From positions 372,001 to 436,000 of the forward strand of contig JADJWE010000002.1 in NCBI GenBank assembly GCA_016716525.1: a DNA stretch of 64,000 nt. The letters are read 5' to 3'. The notes under the pieces were generated by a model. It had not been told where the DNA came from. It saw only the letters and a program-made list of their open reading frames with translations, and did no database searches. The position numbers and the translations under genes were made by a program. Source of the stretch: Candidatus Flexicrinis affinis. Lineage in GTDB: Bacteria; Chloroflexota; Anaerolineae; Aggregatilineales; Phototrophicaceae. This document shows, piece after piece, positions 15,684 to 24,842 of the stretch; the first letter of the stretch is position 1, and every line of letters starts with the position of its first letter.

Positions 15684-17315
15684 CTAGATCCCCAGCGGGT
15701 CCATCTTGTCGCGCGGAGTCAGCCGCAAATGATCCGGCCACTGCAGTACGAACCCGTGCTTTACGGTCAGTTCGCGCTGAAAGTCGGCGAGGTGCGTCGC
15801 GTCGCCGCGCACAGCACGCGGCGCGACACTGTGGGCGAGGCAGTAGGCCGCCAACGCCCCCGCCGCCTCCCCGATGTTCCATTCCACCGGATGCAGCCGA
15901 TAGCACCCGTTGGTGATGTGCGTAACGCCCAGATTCTTGCACGCCGGCAGCAGATTCTCAACGCGAACAGGGATCAGCGCACCCAACGGAATTTGAAACG
16001 GCCAGTTGGTGATGTCGACATAGTTGCGCCGGTAGCTCGGATGCAGGTCGATCCGGTAGCTCCCGATCCCAACGGTATCTGCGAACGGCTCCGCGCCGCG
16101 TAAGCTCCCGCGCGCCTCGACACCGACATGCTGCTCGAGGACCGTGAACTCCGCCCGGATACGCCGGCTCTCACGGACATACGGCGCCTGTGCAAACTCG
16201 TCGCTTGAGCCGAGCAGGTCACCGCGTGGGCGCAGGCCGGGATAGCCTGCACCGCCGTCCGGGCGCGGAGCCTCGGTCTGCATCCAATACAGCATGGCAA
16301 GGCTCAGGCTGCGTGCGCCGTCCAGCGCCGCCTTGCGCGCCGCCGCGTCGACTCCGGGGCCGACGGCCGGTTTGAGCCAATAGTCGATCTGGGGCCAGTT
16401 GACGACGACCACGTCACTCGGGTAGAACCCGTCGGGATAATACTTGCGGTACAGAATGCGCCGGTAGTGCCACAAATCGCTGCCGATCGCGTCGTCGGTC
16501 GGGCCGGTAAACATCGGGCGAGTCACCGGCTCAAGCGTAACGGGGTCACTGGTCGTCCAGCTCAGTTGAGGAGCAGGCCAGAACGGGGCCTGATAGCCGC
16601 GCCAAAAGTCGTATCCGGCGGGCCTGGCGATCGTGAAGTCCTCGCCGAGATGATAGTCGACCGCGAAGCACCACGAGATCGACTGCTGATCGAGCGGGTC
16701 GGCGTCACCCGGCAGCGCATGCGGTTCGGCTGTTTCGGCCTGGCTCTCCGCCCCCGTGACGTGTTCGACGTTTGCGAGTTCGAGCAGGTCTCCCAGCTCG
16801 GTCGCGTCGAGGACATACCGAGCCGCAATGACCACCTGATCGCCGGTGTTGACATCCTGCATCGTGACGCTGGTGATGCGATCTCCGTCGCATTCGGCGG
16901 CAACCGGGACGCAGCGCAGCAGAATGGTCAGCCGCTGACTGGTTTGATACGGGGCCAGCATCGCACGAATGACGCTGTGCGCGATTGCGGGCTCGTGGCA
17001 CAACGGTGAGACGTTGCCCATGCCCGGGTTGAAAAAGCGCCGGGCGTTGGCCGCGTCGGTGAGCGGGTAGTAGCGGCGATACGTCTCGCGGATGCCTTCC
17101 CGCAGCAGGCGATAGCTGGCCGTGCAGCCTGTGCCCTCGGAGTCGATCCACGGGTTCTCGTCCGGAGGAACCCCTTGTGCGGTCAATTGACCGCCTACCC
17201 AGTTCGTCTCTTCAGTGAGAATGACGGTGCGTCCAGCACGGAGCGCTGCCAATGCTGCCGCAACGCCCCCCAGGCCCCCGCCGACGATCAGAATTTCTGT
17301 ATCCAGTTCTCTCAC
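15684..17315 (-). CDS. FAD-dependent oxidoreductase, PF12831 (FAD_oxidored) type
   Basis: A 543-residue flavoprotein. The N-terminal dinucleotide motif is ILIVGGGLGGVAAALA (residues 9-24), followed by an acidic strand end and WVGGQLTAQG, typical of PF12831 proteins linked to glycan utilisation. The conserved C-terminal segment reads NLLPACKNLGVTHI and RLHPVEWNIGEAAG. The start is GTG 17315, 7 nt after the permease stop with AAAGGA upstream; the frame is open further upstream but overlaps the permease. No signal peptide is seen. Related proteins sit beside sulfatases and glycosidases and may oxidise sugars or their derivatives; the substrate is unknown. Confidence 0.85.
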   Translation of the reverse strand: MRELDTEILIVGGGLGGVAAALAALRAGRTVILTEETNWVGGQLTAQGVPPDENPWIDSEGTGCTASYRLLREGIRETYRRYYPLTDAANARRFFNPGMGNVSPLCHEPAIAHSVIRAMLAPYQTSQRLTILLRCVPVAAECDGDRITSVTMQDVNTGDQVVIAARYVLDATELGDLLELANVEHVTGAESQAETAEPHALPGDADPLDQQSISWCFAVDYHLGEDFTIARPAGYDFWRGYQAPFWPAPQLSWTTSDPVTLEPVTRPMFTGPTDDAIGSDLWHYRRILYRKYYPDGFYPSDVVVVNWPQIDYWLKPAVGPGVDAAARKAALDGARSLSLAMLYWMQTEAPRPDGGAGYPGLRPRGDLLGSSDEFAQAPYVRESRRIRAEFTVLEQHVGVEARGSLRGAEPFADTVGIGSYRIDLHPSYRRNYVDITNWPFQIPLGALIPVRVENLLPACKNLGVTHITNGCYRLHPVEWNIGEAAGALAAYCLAHSVAPRAVRGDATHLADFQRELTVKHGFVLQWPDHLRLTPRDKMDPLGI

Positions 17316-17322
17316 GGCGACT

Positions 17323-18180
17323 CTATCCTTTGACACCCGAAGACGCGAAGCTTTCCACAACGAAGCGTTGTGCGAATACATAGAAGATCAAGATGGGCAG
17401 CACCGACAACGTCGTGGCCGCGAGCTGCACTTCCCAAATGGGCTGACCGAACTCGTCGGTGAACCCGCGCAATGCCAACGGAAGCGTAAATTGCTCGACA
17501 CTGCGAAGGTAGACCAGCGGTTCGAGGAATGAATTCCACGTCGTCAGGAACGTGATAATCGCGACGGCGCTCAGGACAGGGGTCGCAATCGGCATCGCGA
17601 TTCGCCAGAAGATGCCCCATCGACTCAAGCCGTCCAGAAACGCGGCTTCTTCCAGCTCCTGAGGAATCCCCAGAAAGTGCTGGCGCATCATGAACGTCGC
17701 GATGACGCCATGAGCACCGAAGACCGGGAAAATCAGCAGCGGCCAATGCGTGTTGTCCAGCCTCAGGGATTGCACGACATTGAATTTCGGGATGATCGTG
17801 ACTTCCTCAGGCATCATGAGGGCACTGAGCAGCATGAGAAACAGCAGTCCGCGGCCGATAAACCCGATCCGCGCGAAGGCATACCCGGCAAGCGACGAGA
17901 AGAACAACGTCCCGGCAGTCACCACCACCGCAATGTAGACACTGTTGAAGTACTGCTGCGCGAACGGCTGAAGCTCGAAGACGCGCGCGTAGTTGCCCCA
18001 CTGCCAATTGATCGGGAGCAGCGTGGGCGGATACGCGAAGACCTCAATCGCCGGCTTGAGCGAGCTGCCCATCATCCAGACGAACGGGAACACAAACGGC
18101 ACGACCATGACGGATAGCACCAGGTACAGCCAGATGTGCTTCCGAACGGATAACGCTGCGCGGTACAGGGGCCGGTTCAC
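17323..18180 (-). CDS. Carbohydrate ABC transporter permease (MalG type)
   Basis: A 285-residue inner-membrane protein with about six transmembrane helices, the first at VMVVPFVFPFVWMM. The ATPase-coupling EAA loop is ELEEAAFLDGLSRWGIFWRI. The motif SSLKPAIEVFAYPP after helix 1 is characteristic of MalG-like CUT1 permeases. GTG 18180 begins one nucleotide after the preceding permease stop, which sets the start. It works with the MalF-type permease and the binding protein next to it; no ATPase gene is nearby. Confidence 0.9.
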   Translation of the reverse strand: MNRPLYRAALSVRKHIWLYLVLSVMVVPFVFPFVWMMGSSLKPAIEVFAYPPTLLPINWQWGNYARVFELQPFAQQYFNSVYIAVVVTAGTLFFSSLAGYAFARIGFIGRGLLFLMLLSALMMPEEVTIIPKFNVVQSLRLDNTHWPLLIFPVFGAHGVIATFMMRQHFLGIPQELEEAAFLDGLSRWGIFWRIAMPIATPVLSAVAIITFLTTWNSFLEPLVYLRSVEQFTLPLALRGFTDEFGQPIWEVQLAATTLSVLPILIFYVFAQRFVVESFASSGVKG

Positions 18181-18181
18181 C

Positions 18182-19120
18182 CTACACCTCGCTGTACACA
18201 AAGCGCTTGCGCAGGAACCACTGCGTGAGCGTGGCGACCAACGCGATCGCAAACAGGATCACCGCAAGCGCACTGGCGTAACCGGTGTCGAACACCTTGA
18301 ACGCTTGAAAGTAAATGTAGTTGACCAACACCATTGTGGCGTTCGACGGGCCGCCGTTGGTCATCAGGACGATATGGTCAAAGACCTTCAACGACCCTAC
18401 TACGGTCAGGACGGTGACGAGCAGGATCGTCGGGGATAGCAGCGGTACGGTGATGCGCCGGAAGCGGTCAAATGCTGTCGCGCCATCGACCTGCGCGGCC
18501 TCGTCATACTCGCGCGGAATACTCTGCAGCGCCGCCAGCAGGATGATCATGTTCAGGCCGACGTTCTTGAGCGCCCGCGTGAAGATCACCGAGAACATCG
18601 CCCAGTTGCCATCGCGCAGCCAATTCGGTCCGTCAATCCCGACCGAGTCGAGCAGCAGGTTCAACGTCCCGTTCTCACCCTGCAGGATGAACTTCCATAC
18701 GATCGCCCACGCGGCGGCGGATGTGACAACAGGTGCGAAGAACAACGTGCGGAAGAACGTCACGCCGCGAATGGCGCGGTTAAGCAGCACCGCCAGCACC
18801 AGCGCCAGCACGACGTTCAGCGGCACCAACCCCAGTGTGAACACCAGGCTGTTGATGAGGACCTTGGTAAACAGCGGGTCGCCGCCAAGGATGTTCTGAT
18901 AGTTGGCAGACTCCACGTATTGCCACGTGCCCGTAAGCATGTTGCGGTCCTGGAAGCTGTACAAGAAGACAGCGACCAAGGGAAGCAGGACCGTAAGCAC
19001 AAAGCCAACGACCATCGGGCCGACGAAGACGTAGCCGAACAGCGCATCACGCACTTTCAGGCTCAAGTGCAGCGGTCGCAAGAGGCTGGATGGCCGGGCA
19101 GCAGAGGTGTCGAAGTTCAT
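18182..19120 (-). CDS. Carbohydrate ABC transporter permease (MalF type)
   Basis: A 312-residue permease with a cytoplasmic N-terminus and helices from about residue 30 (FVGPMVVGFVLTVLLPLV). The EAA loop reads YDEAAQVDGATAFDRFRRI, followed by VFDHIVLMTNGGP, a hallmark of CUT1 MalF-like subunits. It lies between the binding-protein gene and the MalG-type gene. The 64-nt gap to the binding-protein gene holds a strong hairpin (19139-19167). Confidence 0.9.
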   Translation of the reverse strand: MNFDTSAARPSSLLRPLHLSLKVRDALFGYVFVGPMVVGFVLTVLLPLVAVFLYSFQDRNMLTGTWQYVESANYQNILGGDPLFTKVLINSLVFTLGLVPLNVVLALVLAVLLNRAIRGVTFFRTLFFAPVVTSAAAWAIVWKFILQGENGTLNLLLDSVGIDGPNWLRDGNWAMFSVIFTRALKNVGLNMIILLAALQSIPREYDEAAQVDGATAFDRFRRITVPLLSPTILLVTVLTVVGSLKVFDHIVLMTNGGPSNATMVLVNYIYFQAFKVFDTGYASALAVILFAIALVATLTQWFLRKRFVYSEV

Positions 19121-19138
19121 GGGCGTACGCCTCTCGTG

Positions 19139-19167
19139 GCGCGGAGGGGCGTGATACCCCTCCGCGC
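19139..19167 (-). terminator. Hairpin between binding-protein and permease genes (leaky terminator or mRNA-stability element)
   Basis: GCGCGGAGGGG (19139-19149) pairs perfectly with CCCCTCCGCGC (19157-19167) around a 7-nt loop. There is no following T-run, so it probably acts as a partial terminator or protects the binding-protein mRNA from 3' decay, giving more binding protein than permease. The three other importer operons in this window have a hairpin at the same place. Confidence 0.6.
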
Positions 19168-19184
19168 TGCTTGGCTGTCAGATT

Positions 19185-20453
19185 CTACCGGTTCAGCAGG
19201 GGCTGAATGGCGGCGCACATTTCATCCATGATCGCCTGGATATTGGCGTCAGCCACCCAAAGCTGATCCCAATACGTCCGAGACGTCAAGTCGATGGTCG
19301 GGAAGTTCGGATGTGCAGGCAGCACGCGTCCGGTCAGGGTTGGATCGATAACGGCGGTCTTCATGCTCTCGGCGGAGATCGTCGGGTTGGCAGTGTATAG
19401 CACGTCGGTCGCCAGGGCGGACGCGCGGATCGGCGGGAAGAACTCGGCGATCTTGAGCGTGTTCTCCTTGTTGGTCAGGAACTTGACAAAGTCAATGGCG
19501 ATATCGCGGTTCGGGCTGTTATTGAACACGACGATTGCGGCCTGACCAATCACGTCGACCTTGCCGGCAGGGCCTTCAGGCAGCGGGGCGATGTCCCATC
19601 CGAAGCTGGCATCGGCCAGCGGTCCAACCCGGCTGAGCTGCCCCATCAGGACCGCTGCCGTTCCAGTGTAGAAGTCAACGACCTCGCCCGGTGCTTCCAC
19701 GCCGCGATCGACGAAGATCATGTCGTGGAACTTCTGGACCCCGGCGACACTCTCCGGGCTGTTGAGCAAGCAGTTGTTGTCGGCATCCCACGCGTCGCCG
19801 CCGTATGCCCAGATGAACGGGATCACGGTGTGCCAGACGCGTTCGCCGCTGTACAGCGCGCCGTTGATGCTCTGTAGACCCGCGACACCGGTCTCCTCAC
19901 GGATCGCCTTCATGGCCGCGGCGAGGTTGTCCCACGTGTACTCGCCCTTCTCCAGCATCGCATCGGGCGCATCGACGCCCGCGGCGGCGAACAGGTCGCG
20001 ATTGTAGATGAGCAGAAACGGTGAAGTCGAGAATGGCACGCCGTAGACCCCGTCGCCAGCCAGCCATAGCCCCATGCCGGACGGCGCAAGGTCGGCGTAG
20101 TCGTACTCTGCGTCGCTGGTCAGCGCCGCGCCCATGTCAGCTAGGATGCCTGATTGCAGCCACGTTGGAGCCACGTTCTCGGTCAGCCAGCCGGCGTCCG
20201 GCGGGTTGGTCCCGCTAAGCTGCAGCGGAAGTGTGGTGTTGTAGTCGGCAAAGGGGATGAACTCGAACTGCACGGTGACGCCCGGATTGGCGGCCATGTA
20301 TTCCTCAGCGATGGCCAGGAACGTCGCCGAACGGTCGGAGTCGACCGGAATCCACTGGGTGAAACGAACAGTGACCGGTTCCTGTGCCGCGGACGTGAGC
20401 GCGAAGGCGAGCAGCAGAACCAGAATGACAAAGAAGCGGTTCATACGAAGCAT
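19185..20453 (-). CDS. Sugar ABC transporter substrate-binding protein
   Basis: A 422-residue secreted or lipid-free binding protein with a signal peptide of about 22 residues (MLRMNRFFVILVLLLAFALT then SAAQE). The mature part shows the CUT1 family-1 pattern: VTVRFTQWIP at the start, ILADMGAALTSDA, GVPFSTSPFLLIYNRDLF and NNSPNRDIAIDFVKFLTN. ATG 20453 has GGAGG 9 nt upstream, so I preferred it to an earlier ATG at 20555 that would hide the signal peptide and lie in the operator. The substrate is probably a glycan fragment released with sulfatase help; this is inference. Confidence 0.9.
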   Translation of the reverse strand: MLRMNRFFVILVLLLAFALTSAAQEPVTVRFTQWIPVDSDRSATFLAIAEEYMAANPGVTVQFEFIPFADYNTTLPLQLSGTNPPDAGWLTENVAPTWLQSGILADMGAALTSDAEYDYADLAPSGMGLWLAGDGVYGVPFSTSPFLLIYNRDLFAAAGVDAPDAMLEKGEYTWDNLAAAMKAIREETGVAGLQSINGALYSGERVWHTVIPFIWAYGGDAWDADNNCLLNSPESVAGVQKFHDMIFVDRGVEAPGEVVDFYTGTAAVLMGQLSRVGPLADASFGWDIAPLPEGPAGKVDVIGQAAIVVFNNSPNRDIAIDFVKFLTNKENTLKIAEFFPPIRASALATDVLYTANPTISAESMKTAVIDPTLTGRVLPAHPNFPTIDLTSRTYWDQLWVADANIQAIMDEMCAAIQPLLNR

Positions 20454-20537
20454 GGGTCGTGTCCTCCAAGATATGGGTCTATCGATGTCGATGTTGGACG
20501 GTCTGTGTAGATGTTTGGCCGTGCGCTCCTCCTTAGC

Positions 20538-20553
20538 GATAAACCGCTTAATC
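20538..20553. promoter_or_regulatory. LacI-type operator 1 upstream of the binding-protein gene
   Basis: GATAAACCGCTTAATC, an imperfect palindrome (GATWAA half-sites around a central CG). The same site occurs twice upstream of the adjacent lacI-family gene (21649-21664 and 21671-21686). On the minus strand it overlaps a plausible -35 TTGCCC and -10 TATCGC pair. Confidence 0.75.
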
Positions 20554-20561
20554 AACCGGGC

Positions 20562-20593
20562 AAAAAGACCGACGCATGCACCGAACGGTCGGT
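20562..20593 (-). terminator. Rho-independent terminator of the LacI-family gene
   Basis: Read on the minus strand, ACCGAC (20593-20588) and GTCGGT (20573-20568) form a stem that begins within the lacI stop codon region and is followed by C and TTTTT (20566-20562). This separates the regulator transcript from the transporter operon, which has its own operator-controlled promoter just beyond. Confidence 0.6.
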
Positions 20594-21636
20594 TAGCGAA
20601 GGTCGCGGACGGTCTGTCCGGGAACGGGCGTGCAGCTCAACGTTGCACGCAGCGGAAGCCTGATCTGGGACTCGTCGCCGTTCAGCCATTCCTGCAGCAT
20701 CCGAAAGGCCAATTGGCCCATCTCACGCCGAGGAATGCCAAAGGTCATCCAATCCGGAATCTCCTGGGTCGGGTTGAGCGGGTTGCCAAGGACCGCCAGC
20801 GAATAGTCAGCCGGGCATGATAGCCCAAGTGAATCAGCGCATTGCATGATCCGTAGTCCGAGCATGTCGTCCTCGGCAATCAAGGCAGTCACGCCATCGT
20901 CAATCCACGCTTGCACCGTATCTGGCATGATGCCTTCTGGCACTCCGCGCCACATCCATCCGTCGCGCAGCAGTACCCCTGCCCTTTCAAGACCTTGGTG
21001 CACGCCGCGTTCACGGTCCCGACTCGCCTCAGTCGTGCGGATCGATCGCACATAGACGATGTTTCGGTGCCCTAGTCCGATGACACGATGGACCAAATCT
21101 TCTGAGGCTGATGCGTAGTCCGCCGCGACGTACGAAAGCGACTCCGTCGATGACTCGCGGCGGCCGATATACACGAATCGGTAGCCGTCACGCACAAGCT
21201 GATCGACTTCGGATCGGTCGCCGTGACCCAAGAGAATCGCACCATCCGCACGTAGAAGCCGATTGACCCCGTGCTGATAGATCCTGCGCTTACTGCCCTG
21301 CGCCGATCCGGTTACGAGCAGAAGATCGTATCCGAGCCGATCGGCCTCTTCTTCGATTCCGATCAAGAACGGATAGTAGAAGCTGCTTGAATCGATCGGG
21401 AAAATCGACTCGAACGTGAACACAGCGACGATCCGGTTGTGGCCGCCGGCCAACCGCTGCGCAACCGGATTCGCCACATAGCCTAACTCGCGGACAGCCG
21501 CCCACACCTTTTGCTGCGTCGCCTCGCTGACCCGCACACGCTCGCCGACGACATTGTTCAGCACGACCGAAACGGTCGCCTCGGACACACCGGCGTGGCG
21601 GGCAACATCACTGATACGAGGTCGGATGGGTGGCAT
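20593..21636 (-). CDS. LacI-family transcriptional regulator of the sulfatase/ABC operon
   Basis: A 347-residue repressor. The N-terminal HTH reads RISDVARHAGVSEATVSVVL with the hinge helix ANPVAQRLAGG, and a periplasmic-binding-protein-like effector domain follows (about residues 60-340). I chose ATG 21636 because the upstream ATG at 21666 lies between the two operators and would add residues unlike the family. Three copies of GATAAA(C/T)CGCTTAATC flank this gene and the downstream transporter, so it likely represses both itself and the operon until a sugar binds. Confidence 0.92.
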   Translation of the reverse strand: MPPIRPRISDVARHAGVSEATVSVVLNNVVGERVRVSEATQQKVWAAVRELGYVANPVAQRLAGGHNRIVAVFTFESIFPIDSSSFYYPFLIGIEEEADRLGYDLLLVTGSAQGSKRRIYQHGVNRLLRADGAILLGHGDRSEVDQLVRDGYRFVYIGRRESSTESLSYVAADYASASEDLVHRVIGLGHRNIVYVRSIRTTEASRDRERGVHQGLERAGVLLRDGWMWRGVPEGIMPDTVQAWIDDGVTALIAEDDMLGLRIMQCADSLGLSCPADYSLAVLGNPLNPTQEIPDWMTFGIPRREMGQLAFRMLQEWLNGDESQIRLPLRATLSCTPVPGQTVRDLR

Positions 21637-21648
21637 AGTGTTCCATAT

Positions 21649-21664
21649 GATTAAGCGATTTATC
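21649..21664. promoter_or_regulatory. LacI-type operator 2
   Basis: GATTAAGCGATTTATC, the reverse complement of GATAAATCGCTTAATC. It lies just downstream of the predicted start of transcription of the regulator gene, where bound repressor would block elongation. Confidence 0.7.
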
Positions 21665-21668
21665 ACAA

Positions 21669-21697
21669 AGGATAAACCGCTTAATCAGACTTGTCAA
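21669..21697 (-). promoter_or_regulatory. Sigma70-type promoter of the LacI-family gene with embedded operator
   Basis: On the minus strand TTGACA (21697-21692) is followed by a 17-nt spacer and TATCCT (21674-21669). Operator 3, GATAAACCGCTTAATC at 21671-21686, covers the spacer and reaches the -10 box. Promoter and operator together indicate autorepression. Confidence 0.7.
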
Positions 21698-21902
21698 GAA
21701 ATGCACAGTCGTTGCGCCTCCAAAACGGGTTGGGCGGCTTGTGCCGCATACTGCGCTAATCAACATCGGGATTTCGGGATTCGCACATAACAAAAAGCCG
21801 CAATGCCGCCTCCAGACACAGCGTCAGGCACGGGTGGCCCAGTTCACGCAACCTGTTAGGCGACCGTCGTTCGCGTGTTCGACTTTGGGGCTGAACTACC
21901 GT

Positions 21903-23282
21903 TCAAATCACTGGCCTGTATGCGCTCAACCCTTCATACAGGTGAATCGCCGTACGAATCCCCTTGCGTAGGCACTCCAAATAGAACCGTTCGTTGGGGC
22001 CGTGCACGCGATCTGAAGGAAGCCCATATCCCGCCAGAATGATGGGCACGTCCAACACACTTGCGAATGTACTCAATATCGGCAAGGAGCCACCCTTGCG
22101 CATAAGAATGGGCCGGACACCGAAGCCCTTTTCGTAGGCGTCCATGGCGATCCGCATTGCCGGGTTATCGGCGGCTACCACCACCGGCTGACTCGATCCA
22201 AGCACGCGAAACTCGCTGCGCACGGTCGGTGGCGTGAGCTCCGCGACCCGGGCGCGCAGCAGTTCGGCAATCTCGGCCGGGTCCTGATCGGGCACAAGGC
22301 GGCAGCTGATCTTGGCGAGCGCACGGGCCGGGAGTACGGTCTTGCGGCCCTCGCCCGTCCACCCTCCGACAATTCCGTTGAACTCGAGCGTCGGCCGCGC
22401 CACAATGCGTTCGCGGAGGCTGAAAGCGGGTTCGCCCCATGGTGCCGGAGCACCGGTTTCGGCCCGCAGCTCGTCATCCGAATACAGGCCAGCAAGCTCT
22501 GCGCGTTCAATCTCCGAAAGCGGCTGTACCCGATCGTAGAATCCATCAACCGCGACCGATCCATCCGCGCGATGCAGCCCGGCGGCGATCTCGCACAGCG
22601 CCTGTATCGGGTTGTGAACAACCCCGCCATGCTGTCCGGAGTGTAGGTCGAAAGCCGGACCAAACACCTCCAGTTCGGCATAAAGCAAGCCACGAAACGC
22701 CGTCGAGATCGCAGGCTGTTCAAGGCTTAGCATCGTCGTGTCAGAGATGACGACGACGTCCGCTGCCACGCGGTCGCGCTGAGACTGTACGAACGCTGCT
22801 AGACCCGCCGAGCCGACCTCCTCTTCGCCCTCAATCACGAACTTAACGTTGATCGGAAGCTGTCCGTCGTGGGCGGTCAGCAGCGCTTCGATGGCTGCGA
22901 GATTGATGAAGACCTGCCCTTTGTCATCAGCCGAGCCACGTGCGACGATGTGGCCGTCCATCACGAGGGGATCAAATGGGTCGTGCTGCCACTCGCTCAA
23001 CGGATCGGCAGGTTGCACGTCGTAGTGGCCGTAAATGAGCACCGTAGGTGCATTCGCTGCCCGCAACCACTCTCCGTAGACGATCGGATGCCCGTCCGTG
23101 GCCACGACTTCGACCGTATCCATGCCAATCGCACGTAGTTTCACGGCGGTCCACTCGGCCGCACGCTGCATGTCCGCCTTATGTGCCGGCAGCGTGCTGA
23201 TGCTCGGGATCCGCAGATACTGCTTGAGTTCGGTCAGAAACCGCGTGAAGTTGCTGTCAGCGTAGGCGATGGCAGTCTGCAT
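21903..23282 (-). CDS. M20-family metallopeptidase (dipeptidase/carboxypeptidase-like)
   Basis: A 459-residue di-zinc amidohydrolase. Ligands and catalytic residues are visible in order: His in YGHYDVQPADP, Asp in GSADDKGQ, Glu-Glu in EGEEEVGSAG, Asp in VVISDT and the late His in SDRVHGPNER. The dimerisation domain lies at about residues 200-330 (HSGQHGG). Length and motifs match M20A dipeptidase-like proteins. It starts 10 nt after the amidase stop, so both enzymes are made from one transcript and probably act in sequence on an imported amide- or peptide-linked substrate. Confidence 0.9.
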   Translation of the reverse strand: MQTAIAYADSNFTRFLTELKQYLRIPSISTLPAHKADMQRAAEWTAVKLRAIGMDTVEVVATDGHPIVYGEWLRAANAPTVLIYGHYDVQPADPLSEWQHDPFDPLVMDGHIVARGSADDKGQVFINLAAIEALLTAHDGQLPINVKFVIEGEEEVGSAGLAAFVQSQRDRVAADVVVISDTTMLSLEQPAISTAFRGLLYAELEVFGPAFDLHSGQHGGVVHNPIQALCEIAAGLHRADGSVAVDGFYDRVQPLSEIERAELAGLYSDDELRAETGAPAPWGEPAFSLRERIVARPTLEFNGIVGGWTGEGRKTVLPARALAKISCRLVPDQDPAEIAELLRARVAELTPPTVRSEFRVLGSSQPVVVAADNPAMRIAMDAYEKGFGVRPILMRKGGSLPILSTFASVLDVPIILAGYGLPSDRVHGPNERFYLECLRKGIRTAIHLYEGLSAYRPVI

Positions 23283-23292
23283 GGGACGGTCC

Positions 23293-24651
23293 TCAGAGCG
23301 GTGGGTGCCGGAGATGCCAGTCCGTCAACTGCTCGACGGCGAGGCTGACGCGATACAGCGTGTCCTCGGCGCCGTGCGCCGCCGCGAACTGCGCGCCGAT
23401 CGGTATTCCGAGTTCCGAGAACCCACATGGGACCGTAATGGCGGGATGACCCGTCAAGTTGAACGGCACGGTGAATACGGTGTTCATCCCCCGCCGGTGC
23501 TCGGACGGCCTACGCGCCGCCTCCGCTGTGACGTAGGGAGAGGTCGGCATGGCGATGACATCGACGGTTCCCAGCGCGAGATCGACGTTGCGGCGGACCT
23601 GACGCCCCAACTCCAACATATGAAGGTAGTCGACCGCGCTGATAAACGCGCCCTGCATCGCGTAGAGTCGGGCGCTTCGGCCGAGATCGTTGAACTGGCG
23701 CTGGAGCGTGACTGCTTTGGACGCGTGATGTTCGGCGTACATGGCGACAAAAGTCGCCATCCGGGACTCGGCCATGCCGGGTATAGAAACCTCGACAACC
23801 TGCGCCCCGGCAGCTTCAAGCGTTTCGATCAGTGACCTGAAGGCTGAGCGGATTTCAGGTTCAGCGGGCGATGTGTCGATGTAACGCCACGGCACACCGA
23901 TCCGGAGCCCTCGCGGGCCCGCGGTCGAGATTGTCGGTGGGGCTTCGCCTGCCATGACTGACGTGAGCAAGGCGGCATCTGCCGTGGTTCGTGCCAACGG
24001 GCCGATGACCTGAAAGTTCGAATACGCCGTATGTCCTTCCAGGCTGACGTGGCCGTTGGTCGATTTCATCCCGAACGCGCCAGCTTGAGCGGCAGGCAGG
24101 CGCACGGATCCGGCGCTGTCCGTGCCGATCGACGCCGCGCCAATTCCGGCAGCGACCGCGACGCCTGAGCCGCTGCTGCTGCCGATCGCAACGTAATCTG
24201 TGTTGAACGGCGTGCGCGGGCGCGGATAACGGTCATCCTCAGACGGAATTCCGAAGTACTCGTTGCAGTTGGCCTTTGCCAGCACGATTGCGCCCGCTTC
24301 GCGCAGTCGCGCAAGCGCGAGCGGTTCGGCATCCGGCACCCAGTCCCCGAGGGTCCTGCTGTTGGCGGTCGTCCGTATACCCTTCGTTGCCATCACATCC
24401 TTGACGGTAATCGGAATTCCGAGCAGCGGTTTCCCGTCAGCGCTACCTGCCGCCATGGATCGGTCGGCCTCGGCTGCGGCCGCGCGGGCGTGGTCGTAGG
24501 CCACCGTGATCACGGCGTGCAGTAAATTGTTCAGGGCATCGGTGCGGCGCAAAAAGTGTTCGACGATCTCAACCGCGCCGATTTCGCGGCGGCGCAGTAT
24601 GCGGCTCAGGTTCTCGATTGACTCGTAGTGCAGCGGCGTGGTCATGGTCAT
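23293..24651 (-). CDS. Amidase (amidase-signature family, GatA/AtzF-like)
   Basis: A 452-residue amidase with the Ser-cisSer-Lys triad: lysine in PITVKDVMATKG, the Gly/Ser-rich loop GSSSGSGVAVAAG and the nucleophile in GTDSAGSVRLPAA. It hydrolyses carbon-nitrogen bonds of amides, carbamates or ureides. ATG 24651 overlaps the stop of a 64-residue gene by ATGA, and M20 peptidase follows. In the ABC importer operon this suggests uptake of an amide-containing compound that is deamidated or deacylated inside the cell. The substrate is unknown. Confidence 0.9.
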   Translation of the reverse strand: MTMTTPLHYESIENLSRILRRREIGAVEIVEHFLRRTDALNNLLHAVITVAYDHARAAAAEADRSMAAGSADGKPLLGIPITVKDVMATKGIRTTANSRTLGDWVPDAEPLALARLREAGAIVLAKANCNEYFGIPSEDDRYPRPRTPFNTDYVAIGSSSGSGVAVAAGIGAASIGTDSAGSVRLPAAQAGAFGMKSTNGHVSLEGHTAYSNFQVIGPLARTTADAALLTSVMAGEAPPTISTAGPRGLRIGVPWRYIDTSPAEPEIRSAFRSLIETLEAAGAQVVEVSIPGMAESRMATFVAMYAEHHASKAVTLQRQFNDLGRSARLYAMQGAFISAVDYLHMLELGRQVRRNVDLALGTVDVIAMPTSPYVTAEAARRPSEHRRGMNTVFTVPFNLTGHPAITVPCGFSELGIPIGAQFAAAHGAEDTLYRVSLAVEQLTDWHLRHPPL

Positions 24652-24842
24652 TCGCCCGTCGCCGTTTCGGACAGCGGCGCACCGCTGAGGACGCGCTGGC
24701 TGACAAGCGCGGCCAACTCGCGCAAATCGCTCACCATGGGATACAGCTGTGCCAGCGTTTCGTCGTCTGCGTCTGGAAAGAGTGCACGCGCAACGGTGAT
24801 GAAATCGTCTTCTGAAAGTGGGACTGCGGCGGGTGAAGTCAT
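24648..24842 (-). CDS. Small acidic protein before the amidase (GatC/AtzG-like by position)
   Basis: A 64-residue, mainly helical acidic protein (FITVARALFPDADDETLAQL then VSDLRELAALVSQRVL). ATGA overlaps join it to the permease upstream and the amidase downstream. Small partners of this size in front of an amidase-signature gene recall GatC with GatA, and AtzG with AtzE. The similarity here is in position, length and helical make-up rather than clear motifs. It may stabilise or activate the amidase. Confidence 0.65.
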   Translation of the reverse strand: MTSPAAVPLSEDDFITVARALFPDADDETLAQLYPMVSDLRELAALVSQRVLSGAPLSETATGE

